A stretch of 7,256 nucleotides of DNA, taken from NCBI GenBank assembly GCA_021286885.1, contig JAJTBM010000146.1, positions 1-7,256 of the forward strand, read 5' to 3'. The notes under the pieces are model-generated. The model ran no database searches, was not told the origin of the DNA, and was given only the letters and a program-made list of their open reading frames with translations. Of this stretch, positions 1 to 5,037 are shown in pieces; the first letter of the stretch is position 1, and each line of letters begins with the position of its first letter. The position numbers and the translations under genes are program-made. Source of the stretch: Rhodocyclales bacterium. Its GTDB lineage: Bacteria; Pseudomonadota; Gammaproteobacteria; Burkholderiales; Rhodocyclaceae.

Positions 1-333
1 CAGCCCCAGACGGGACATCTCACCCCAGCTTTCGATAAAGCCCGGCACCAGGGTCTTACCGCCCAGATCGACCACCTCGGTACTGTCACTTTTCCAGCGG
101 GCGAGGATTTCCTTGGTACGTCCGACCGCAACAATCCGCGCACCCTTGATCGCAACCGCCTGGGCGCTGGGCTTGCGCTCGTCCAGGGTGAGTATGTCCC
201 CATTGGTCAGAATCAGATCTGAAAGGGCTGGCGGCGGCGGGGTTTGCGGTGCGGTGTCAGGGGGCGTTTGCCCTTGGGCGGCAGGATGGAATGAGAGGCC
301 CAATAACAGACCCCAGGGCAGCAAGCGTTTCAT
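1..333 (-). CDS. Amidohydrolase-family protein, secreted (3' end outside window)
   Basis: The first 111 residues of a minus-strand gene that runs off the left edge. Residues 1-22 look like a Sec signal peptide (MKRLLPW, a Leu-rich core, then HPAAQGQ), followed by a Pro/Thr-rich linker (about 23-37). From residue 38 the sequence matches the N-terminal beta-sandwich of amidohydrolase-superfamily enzymes (YtcJ/amidohydrolase-3 type): LILTNGDILTLDE, AVAIKGARIVAVG and VVDLGGKTLVPGFIES. These enzymes hydrolyse amide or related bonds in a metal-dependent TIM barrel; the substrate cannot be told here. Odd: after PGFI the family normally has D-x-H-x-H, whose two His bind metal, but here the residues are ESWGE. 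The start ATG is chosen because it opens the signal peptide; no good Shine-Dalgarno is visible. Probably exported to the periplasm. Family call is fairly sure, activity is not. Confidence 0.8.
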   Translation of the reverse strand, partial: MKRLLPWGLLLGLSFHPAAQGQTPPDTAPQTPPPPALSDLILTNGDILTLDERKPSAQAVAIKGARIVAVGRTKEILARWKSDSTEVVDLGGKTLVPGFIESWGEMSRLGL

Positions 334-506
334 GGAAGTGGCCCGAATGGCAGGAACAGGGGGGAGGATAACACTGTTGTTTTTCTGGGTGCGGCGAAGC
401 CCGTTGTTGTGGTGCAGGGAGCTTTTTTATGCAAAAAGAAAATGCTTTTTGATTTTGCGGGTTGGGGGTGTTTAGTAAATGAACGGAAAATCTGTTTTGA
501 CTTTGC

Positions 507-534
507 TTGAGTAATATGTTTGTGGCCTTAAAAT
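507..534 (+). promoter_or_regulatory. Candidate sigma-70 promoter for the XRE-GTPase cassette
   Basis: TTGAGT at 507-512 and TAAAAT at 529-534, spaced 16 bases, match the sigma-70 consensus at 4 of 6 and 5 of 6 positions. Transcription would start near 541 and leave a leader of about 190 bases that includes the inverted repeat at 589-622. The AT-rich background makes chance matches likely, so this is a candidate only. Confidence 0.3.
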
Positions 535-588
535 CACACTTTGTTAAATGTTGGAAAGATAGTCTGTTATTTCAAGTGGGTTAGCTTG

Positions 589-622
589 TTGAATTTGTGG
601 TTTTTTTTCTTTTCAAATTCAA
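589..622. repeat. 9-bp perfect inverted repeat, possible operator or leader hairpin
   Basis: TTGAATTTG (589-597) and CAAATTCAA (614-622) are exact reverse complements separated by 16 T-rich bases. As RNA this is a weak AU stem with a large loop; as DNA it could be two half-sites for a dimeric regulator such as the XRE protein encoded just downstream. The related 5-bp repeat TTGAA/TTCAA occurs at 2784-2799 in the same cassette. Confidence 0.35.
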
Positions 623-729
623 TGGTCTGGACTATGGGTTTGTTGTTAATTTTTTTGTGACTTAAAGTCGGCTGACTCGATTGGCGCATGCAATGAGACT
701 TCTGTCTGTGTTACTGAAAATAAAATCCA

Positions 730-1140
730 GTGAAAAAAGCTAGAGCTCATCTTGCTGCAAACATGATCCGCTTGCGACGCATACGAGGATGGACCCAGGA
801 AACTCTTTCCTTTGAGTCTGGCCTGCATCGCACGTTCATTGCGCACGTGGAGCGGCAAAGCCGGAACATCTCGCTGGACAACATCGAAAAAATAGCTACG
901 GCCCTGGGGGTTTCAGTTGGATATCTGTTGTCGACCCAGACGGGCGAATCGGAGATCCAGGCCGAAGCGACTCCCGAAGCGCCCATCAGCAAGTACAAGT
1001 CCAGTACCTGTACGTTGACGGCTTGCGGCTTTTGCACGGACGGCCATGATTATTCACGCATGTCATGTGCCCTGTCTGTGGCAGATGCCACGTCCACGCT
1101 AGCGCGACGAGAACCCGGGGATGCGGAAGCCCTGTCTTGA
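730..1140 (+). CDS. XRE-family DNA-binding regulator with Cys-rich C-terminal tail
   Basis: 136 residues. Residues about 8-67 form a Cro/C1-type helix-turn-helix domain: IRLRRIRGWTQETLSFESGL, then HRTFIAHVERQSRNISLDN and KIATALGVSVGYLL, close in style to controller and phage-like XRE regulators. Residues 68-90 are a linker. The tail holds four Cys (94, 99, 102, 113) plus His106, spaced C-x4-C-x2-C-x3-H-x6-C, which could bind a metal or sense redox; this is inference. The GTG start keeps the whole first helix; the ATG at 763 would trim it, and neither has a clear Shine-Dalgarno. It is the first gene of a tight plus-strand row ending 12 bases before the next gene, so it probably controls the cassette and itself. 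No methylase or nuclease is nearby, so a restriction-modification controller is unlikely. Confidence 0.85.
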   Translation: MKKARAHLAANMIRLRRIRGWTQETLSFESGLHRTFIAHVERQSRNISLDNIEKIATALGVSVGYLLSTQTGESEIQAEATPEAPISKYKSSTCTLTACGFCTDGHDYSRMSCALSVADATSTLARREPGDAEALS

Positions 1141-1152
1141 AAGGGTCGCGCC

Positions 1153-1845
1153 ATGTGGAAATTGAAACTTGCAGGACTCAGCGAAACCGAACAGGCCCTC
1201 ATTCGCAGCATTGTGCGCTTGAGCAAGGATCTGGAGTCCAGCTGGCAAGTGGTGGATCAGGGGGCCTGTGATGTGGTGCTGTGTGGCACACACGGGCCCG
1301 CCATGGTAATGCCCGGTGTGTTGCGAATTCGGGTTGCAGAGCCGGGAGAACATTCTACCGAGCACATGCACGATGTACTTGAGCGGCCCATCCGGGCTGA
1401 GCGCCTGATTCGCCTGTTGTGCCAGAGTGCTGCTGCGCTGACGCAGGGCCGAGCTTCGAGCACACCTTCATCCACGCCCTCTATTTCTTCTCCCGTTGTG
1501 GCTGAAACACCAGCCCCCCGTGCGATGCATGGGAGTTTGCATCAGGTGGCCAGTATCGGGCGCTGGCCGCCCCAGGTGGTGCTGGCCAAGAATCGGGAGT
1601 TTATCCGGCTTGCCGTGGTGCTGGCCCGGGCGTCCTTGTCGGTGACGGAGCTCAGCCGCTTGTCCGGCGTCCCCATGGAAACCTGTATTTCCTTTCTGGA
1701 TGCGCTTGAGGAGCGAAGTCTGGTGCGCTGGGGCGGGGCTGAGGATGCCATACCCCCACCCCCATCTCATCTTCAGGAAAGTACGGAACACAGACATTTT
1801 GGCAGCGGTTTGTTGGGCAGCATTCGGCGTGCCCTGGGGATTTGA
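1153..1845 (+). CDS. Receiver-like plus winged-helix-like protein of the GTPase cassette
   Basis: 230 residues, no family recognised with certainty. Residues 1-93 resemble a degenerate response-regulator receiver: a hydrophobic strand CDVVLCG near 39-45, a GVLRIRVAE strand near 55-63, and LERPIRAERLIRLL near 76-89, like the K-P-x helix end of receivers. No clear phospho-acceptor Asp pocket is seen. Residues 97-125 are a Ser/Thr/Pro/Ala-rich flexible linker. Residues about 138-194 read as a helical, winged-helix-like domain (FIRLAVVLARASLSVTELSR, then SGVPMETCISFLDALEERSL, VRW). The C-end GLLGSIRRALGI is a possible amphipathic helix. A purine-rich AAAGGG lies before the ATG, and the stop is 3 bases before the GTPase start. 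It probably links the GTPase/Roadblock pair to DNA or to a partner protein, like the winged-helix DUF742 member of conservons; that comparison is inference. Confidence 0.75.
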   Translation: MWKLKLAGLSETEQALIRSIVRLSKDLESSWQVVDQGACDVVLCGTHGPAMVMPGVLRIRVAEPGEHSTEHMHDVLERPIRAERLIRLLCQSAAALTQGRASSTPSSTPSISSPVVAETPAPRAMHGSLHQVASIGRWPPQVVLAKNREFIRLAVVLARASLSVTELSRLSGVPMETCISFLDALEERSLVRWGGAEDAIPPPPSHLQESTEHRHFGSGLLGSIRRALGI

Positions 1846-1848
1846 AGC

Positions 1849-2400
1849 ATGAAGGAATACAAGATCCTGTTCAGCGGGACGCCGGGTGCCGGCAAGACGA
1901 CCGCCATCGGTGCGGTGAGTGAAATCCCCCCGGTGGTGACCGATGTACCTAATACCGACCCTGGCTATGCCAAAGCCTATACCACTGTTGGCCTGGATTA
2001 CGGCCAGCTGACTCTGGACACCGGAGATTGCCTGCGGCTGTTTGGCACTCCGGGGCAGGCTCGATTTGATTTTTTATGGCGCATTTTGGGACGAAATGCG
2101 CTGGGGCTGATCATATTGCTCGATAACTCCCGTCCCAACCCCCTCGCAGATCTGGAAATTTACATAAATGGCTTTGGCGAAGCACTCCGAAGCATGCCCT
2201 GCGTCATTGGCGTCGGGCGCCACGATCAGGGCAATACCGCGCTGGATGATTATGGGCTCTGGTTAATGGAGCGCAATATGATTCTGCCCGTGTTGCCTGT
2301 GGATGTCAGGCGCCGGGCGGACGTGGTTCTGCTCATTGATGTGCTGCTCGCCGAACTTGAGTTTCACATACGTAAAGGGGAGTGCAGTCATGTCGAATGA
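1849..2400 (+). CDS. Small Ras-like GTPase (MglA/COG2229 type)
   Basis: 183 residues, the usual length for a single-domain small GTPase. G1/P-loop GTPGAGKT is at 10-17. Switch I Thr lies in AYTTVGLDYG (43-52). Switch II is LFGTPGQARF (64-73), where the canonical Asp of DxxG is Gly66, as I recall for many COG2229 proteins; MglA also departs from DxxG with TVPGQ. G4 is GVGRHDQ (121-127), keeping Asp126 but not the Asn-Lys of NKxD. Such proteins cycle between GTP and GDP in the cytoplasm and are usually controlled by Roadblock partners. It follows the receiver-like gene by 3 bases with GGGGA at 1836-1840 as ribosome binding site, and its last 11 bases overlap the Roadblock gene, which suggests translational coupling. 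Likely role: a molecular switch for cell polarity, motility or surface signalling. The effector is unknown. Confidence 0.9.
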   Translation: MKEYKILFSGTPGAGKTTAIGAVSEIPPVVTDVPNTDPGYAKAYTTVGLDYGQLTLDTGDCLRLFGTPGQARFDFLWRILGRNALGLIILLDNSRPNPLADLEIYINGFGEALRSMPCVIGVGRHDQGNTALDDYGLWLMERNMILPVLPVDVRRRADVVLLIDVLLAELEFHIRKGECSHVE

Positions 2401-2776
2401 ACAGCAGATCAGGCGTATTGCGAGCCGTGAGGTTCAAAAGATCGCCAAGGAGCTCCATGGAGTTTCCAGCGTGGTGATCGCAACCGTGGACGGATTTGAT
2501 ATTGCCAGCATCGGTTTGGATGGGGAGGACCCCGGGCGGATTGCTGCCATGGCCAGCTCGGTTTCTGCAATTGGATCGGTTATTTCCCAGGAAGAGAGCC
2601 TGGGGCGCAGCCGAAGTGTCACGATTGCCACAGATACCGGGTTTGCTTATCTGAGTTGCGCTTACCTGCCGGACCAGACCTTGATTCTGAATGTAATCGC
2701 CGATCAGGATGCGGTGCTGGGCCAGGTGGCTTATCGCTGCGCAGAAAGCGTTCGCCGCCTTGAAGCGGTGGCGTGA
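2390..2776 (+). CDS. Roadblock/LC7-domain protein, likely partner of the GTPase
   Basis: 128 residues from the ATG at 2390, chosen over an in-frame ATG at 2303 because AAAGGGGAG (2374-2382) sits 7 bases before it and the upstream extension lies inside the GTPase gene. The protein is one Roadblock/LC7 domain: an N-terminal helix (residues 6-22), VSSVVIATVDGFDIASIG (strands 1-2), a long helix (RIAAMASSVSAIGSVISQEE), then SVTIATDTGFAYLS, TLILNVIAD and a C-terminal helix (QVAYRCAESVRRLEA). Known relatives are MglB (the activator of MglA), CvnB and dynein light-chain roadblock; they dimerise and bind small GTPases. The direct overlap with the GTPase gene supports a GAP or scaffold role for that GTPase. 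Family assignment is secure; GAP activity is inference. Confidence 0.9.
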   Translation: MSNEQQIRRIASREVQKIAKELHGVSSVVIATVDGFDIASIGLDGEDPGRIAAMASSVSAIGSVISQEESLGRSRSVTIATDTGFAYLSCAYLPDQTLILNVIADQDAVLGQVAYRCAESVRRLEAVA

Positions 2777-2783
2777 GTGATTT

Positions 2784-2799
2784 TTGAATTCCCGTTCAA
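2784..2799. repeat. Short inverted repeat in the gap before the 97-aa gene
   Basis: TTGAA and TTCAA (5 bp each, 6-base spacer TTCCCG) lie just after the Roadblock stop. The 92-base gap is more AT-rich than the genes around it and could hold an extra promoter or regulator site for the last gene. The half-site resembles the one at 589-622. It is too short to be convincing alone. Confidence 0.25.
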
Positions 2800-2868
2800 T
2801 AGTTTGGTTTGTTGGGTAACTTTTTGGCGGGATAGGTAAGGTTTGTTTAATTAGACTGGAGAAATATC

Positions 2869-3162
2869 ATGGCCAAGACCAGCGGAATGATGCTGGGCTC
2901 TGCAGGCACCGGGCTGGATCTGGATGTGGCGGCGGCGGGGAACACTGAGTTGGTGCGTGCCAAGCTGCGCACCATTCAGTCTTTGGGCATGAAGGATTCC
3001 ATTGAGGACATCCTGATCACGCTCGGCAAGCAGTACCACATCATCCGCCCCCTGGCGGCCAAGGCGGGTGTGTTCCTGTATCTGGTGCTGGACAAGAACA
3101 AGGCCAATCTGGCGTTGGCCCGGATCAAGGTTAAGGAAGTCGAGCCGGAAATCCAGTTCTGA
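2869..3162 (+). CDS. Small protein resembling the C-terminal half of a Roadblock domain
   Basis: 97 residues, with GGAG at 2858-2861 seven bases before the ATG. Residues 1-25 are Gly/Ala-rich and look disordered. Residues 28-54 are helical (LVRAKLRTIQSLG, then SIEDILITLGKQ). Residues 55-90 give YHIIRPLAAKAGVFLYLVLD, then KNKANLALARIKVKEVE, which reads like the last strands and final helix of Roadblock/MglB proteins (pattern: strand, D/E-x-x-ANLxLxR, helix). It seems to lack the first strands and first helix of the full fold, so it may be a minimal Roadblock-like protein that pairs with the neighbouring Roadblock protein or the GTPase. It is separated by 92 bases from that operon but points the same way and is followed by terminator-like hairpins. 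I recognise no named family; the structural reading is inference. Confidence 0.75.
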   Translation: MAKTSGMMLGSAGTGLDLDVAAAGNTELVRAKLRTIQSLGMKDSIEDILITLGKQYHIIRPLAAKAGVFLYLVLDKNKANLALARIKVKEVEPEIQF

Positions 3163-3167
3163 GCGCC

Positions 3168-3190
3168 CCAGCCCCCGGGGGGGCTGGCAG
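3168..3190 (+). terminator. GC-rich hairpin after the GTPase cassette
   Basis: CCAGCCCC (3168-3175) pairs with GGGGCTGG (3180-3187) around a 4-base loop, 5 bases after the stop of the 97-aa gene. The T-run after it is poor (CAGTTT), so it is a weak intrinsic terminator or an mRNA-end stabiliser. Confidence 0.5.
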
Positions 3191-3228
3191 TTTCAAGGCT
3201 GTATGAGACTTTAAGTAAGGCTTTGGAG

Positions 3229-3257
3229 CATGGGCCGGGCGTCTTGCCTGGCCCATG
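3229..3257. terminator. 12-bp hairpin between convergent genes
   Basis: CATGGGCCGGGC (3229-3240) and GCCTGGCCCATG (3246-3257) pair over 12 positions with one G-T, around the loop GTCTT. It lies 4 bases past the yjbQ stop on the minus strand and downstream of the plus-strand cassette. There is no clear U-tract on either strand, so its role as a two-way terminator is likely from position rather than proven by form. Confidence 0.45.
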
Positions 3258-3261
3258 GCCG

Positions 3262-3675
3262 TTAACCCATGACCGTAACCATGACCCGGCGCTGGTGGCT
3301 CCTGTGCCGGTGTTCCCACAGATAAACGCCTTGCCACACCCCCAGCAGCAGGCGCCCGCCGCCCACCGGGATGCTCAGGCTGCTGCCGGCGAGCACACTG
3401 CGGGCGTGGGCCGGCATGTCGTCGGGGCCCTCCATGTCGTGCCGATAGGCGCTGTCTCCATCGGGCGCAATGCGGCCAAACAGGGTTTCCAGATCCCGGT
3501 GCACGTCAGGGTCGGCGTTTTCGGTGAGGAGCAGGGAGCAGCTGGTGTGCTGCACGAAGATATGGGCCATGCCCATCTGGATGCCGGACTGGCTGACGAC
3601 TTCCCGAACCTGATCGGTGATGTCGTGGGTCTTGCGGCCCTGGGTGATGAAACTGAGCAGTTGCTGATGAACCAT
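3262..3675 (-). CDS. yjbQ: YjbQ/UPF0047 family protein (secondary thiamine-phosphate synthase type)
   Basis: 137 residues, the family's normal full length. The hallmarks are visible: FVQHTSCSLLLTEN (40-53) with His43 and Glu52, DPDVHRDL (55-62), YRHDMEGPDDMPAHARSVL (77-95) with His79 and His90, SLSIPVGGGRLLLGVWQGVYL (99-119) and the terminal RRVMVTVMG. This family is a small trimeric beta-rich protein; the E. coli and archaeal members have weak thiamine-phosphate synthase activity, which gives the common annotation, but the true physiological job is uncertain. The ATG is fixed by GGAG on the minus strand (3683-3686) 7-8 bases upstream. It is separated from the MFS gene behind it by 162 bases that hold a possible own promoter and a palindrome. 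Confidence 0.93.
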   Translation of the reverse strand: MVHQQLLSFITQGRKTHDITDQVREVVSQSGIQMGMAHIFVQHTSCSLLLTENADPDVHRDLETLFGRIAPDGDSAYRHDMEGPDDMPAHARSVLAGSSLSIPVGGGRLLLGVWQGVYLWEHRHRSHQRRVMVTVMG

Positions 3676-3708
3676 GGGGTGACTCCGGTGCTGCGTACTG
3701 CGGGGCGT

Positions 3709-3724
3709 TCAGGGCAGGCCCTGA
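3709..3724. repeat. 16-bp palindrome upstream of yjbQ, operator candidate
   Basis: TCAGGGC (3709-3715) and GCCCTGA (3718-3724) are perfect reverse complements with a 2-base centre, about 35 bases upstream of the yjbQ start and just downstream of a possible -10 element. The position suits a repressor site or a 5'-end hairpin. Function is inferred from symmetry only. Confidence 0.35.
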
Positions 3725-3735
3725 CGATCTGTTCT

Positions 3736-3764
3736 GTTATAGCCTCTCTCGGCTCGCCTGGATG
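3736..3764 (-). promoter_or_regulatory. Weak candidate promoter for yjbQ
   Basis: On the minus strand TATAAC (3736-3741) is a good -10 element; the hexamer 17 bases upstream, CATCCA, is a poor -35. Transcription would start near 3729, next to the palindrome at 3709-3724. Confidence 0.25.
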
Positions 3765-3837
3765 CGCAGGGTAGGGAAAGGTGGTAGATGCAGATTAACC
3801 AAAATTCACAGCCTTGCAGGTGACACTGTTCCTGTTG

Positions 3838-4998
3838 TCAGCGTTGTATGGAGACCGCCCCGTCGCTGAGCAGCGGGCGCAAGGCCAGCAGCCCGAGCAC
3901 CGGCCCAGGGAGCAGCAGCCAGGCCACCTGATCGCCCAGGCTGGGCCACAGCCGGGTGCCCAGGCCGATGGAGACCACGGTGATGCCAAACCCGATGGCG
4001 TTCTGGAAGGCCAGGGCGCTGCCCACACTCGCCGGCGGGCAGGCCCGGGCCGAGAGGGCGGAAAAATGGGGCGAATCGGCCACCACGCTGGCTCCCCACA
4101 CCGCCAGCAGCAGGGCCGCAGCCCAGCCCGGGCCACCGGCCACCCAGGGGTAGAGGGCGCAGCACAGGGCCGAACAGGCGAGAGCGACAGCCGCGACCCG
4201 GGCGCTGCCCACCCGGCGGCTCCACCAGCCCCCGAGCACGCAGCCCACGCTGCCACAGGCGATCACGCCAAACGCTGCGCCCGAGACCGGCCCGCTCACC
4301 AGCCGGCCCACCAGCAGCGGAACCAGGGTCCAGAACGCGTACAACTCCCACATGTGGCCAAAATAGCCCAGGGCGGATGCCCGGAAGCGGGCTTCGCCAA
4401 AGGCCAGCAGCACTTGGCCGAGGCGCAGGGTGGGGGCGCCGGGTTTGCGCACCAGATGGGGGCCATCGCCGAGGCGCAGGATCAGGGCGCCGGCCACCAG
4501 GGCCAGGGCTGACGACACCAGGATGGGCCCCTGCCAGGGCCAGCCGGTGTTGAGGTAGCGCACGCCGTGGGGCAGGGCGGTGCCCAGGGTGAGCATGCCC
4601 ACCAGCCAGGCCAGGGCCGCGCCCGCCTGCTCGGGCACCCAGCTGACCACCAGCTTCATTCCCAGCGGATACACCCCGGCCAGGGCCAGACCCACCAGAA
4701 AACGCAGGGCCAGGGCGCTGGTCAGGTCCTGGGCCAGCAGTGCAAACGCAGCATTGGTGAGGGCCCCGAGCAGGGCGCAACAGGCAAAGATGCGGCTTGC
4801 CGGGTAGCGGTCGGCCAGTCCGGTAAGGGAGAAGCCCAGGGTGCCGAGGATGAAGCCCAGTTGCACCGCATTGGTCAGCAGGCCCAGATCGGCGGGCTGG
4901 AGCTGCCAGGCCCGCAGCAGATCATCACCGGCGCTATTGGCCGAAAACCACAGGGAGGTTCCGAACAGCTGGGCCAGCACAATCTGGATCAGGGCCAT
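3838..4998 (-). CDS. Major facilitator superfamily transporter
   Basis: 386 residues, about the length of a 12-helix MFS permease, and almost entirely hydrophobic segments rich in Ala, Leu and Gly. The N-end AQLFGTSLWFSANSAGDDL (9-27) starts helix 1. MFS motif A, between helices 2 and 3, is TGLADRYPASRIF (59-71). The central loop near 190-205 (GDGPHLVRKPG) separates the two six-helix halves. The protein sits in the inner membrane and probably uses the proton gradient; import or export and the substrate cannot be judged. The ATG has GGAG about 8 bases upstream on the minus strand. It starts 39 bases after the stop of the acyltransferase gene behind it, so it may be read on the same message, though a role in lipid A or envelope biology is only suggested by that position. 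Confidence 0.9.
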   Translation of the reverse strand: MALIQIVLAQLFGTSLWFSANSAGDDLLRAWQLQPADLGLLTNAVQLGFILGTLGFSLTGLADRYPASRIFACCALLGALTNAAFALLAQDLTSALALRFLVGLALAGVYPLGMKLVVSWVPEQAGAALAWLVGMLTLGTALPHGVRYLNTGWPWQGPILVSSALALVAGALILRLGDGPHLVRKPGAPTLRLGQVLLAFGEARFRASALGYFGHMWELYAFWTLVPLLVGRLVSGPVSGAAFGVIACGSVGCVLGGWWSRRVGSARVAAVALACSALCCALYPWVAGGPGWAAALLLAVWGASVVADSPHFSALSARACPPASVGSALAFQNAIGFGITVVSIGLGTRLWPSLGDQVAWLLLPGPVLGLLALRPLLSDGAVSIQR

Positions 4999-5037
4999 GG
5001 GCGGGGCTCCGGGCAGGGTGGGGGCAGTGGATCTTGC

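Larger units (their letters stand above)
334..729. other. Long T-rich intergenic region between divergent genes
   Basis: About 400 bases hold no credible gene. From about 420 to 729 the base composition is clearly AT-rich (T-rich on the plus strand), unlike the GC-rich genes around it. It contains a candidate promoter for the plus-strand cassette, a 9-bp inverted repeat at 589-622, a 7-bp inverted repeat at 432-438/445-451 (CAAAAAG/CTTTTTG), and a near-palindrome AGTCGGCTGACT at 666-677 about 55 bases before the XRE start. The region must carry the control elements for both divergent genes. I see no convincing promoter for the minus-strand gene. Confidence 0.6.

Noticed and set aside
113..475. 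Plus-strand open frame at the left edge
   Set aside because: It overlaps the minus-strand signal peptide and amidohydrolase start, which have clear family features; the plus product has none.
730..1140. Restriction-modification controller (C protein) or phage repressor
   Set aside because: No methyltransferase, endonuclease, integrase or phage gene is in the window; the next genes form a GTPase cassette.
2303..2389. Upstream ATG extending the Roadblock protein by 29 residues
   Set aside because: The extension lies within the GTPase gene, has no Roadblock similarity, and the ATG at 2390 has a proper ribosome binding site.
730..3162. Anti-phage defence system
   Set aside because: No nuclease, toxin, pore-forming or nucleotide-degrading domain is visible; GTPase plus Roadblock points to polarity or signalling.
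3223..3774. Long open frame on the plus strand opposite yjbQ
   Set aside because: The opposite strand encodes a full YjbQ protein with all signature residues and a good ribosome binding site; the plus frame is a GC-rich shadow.
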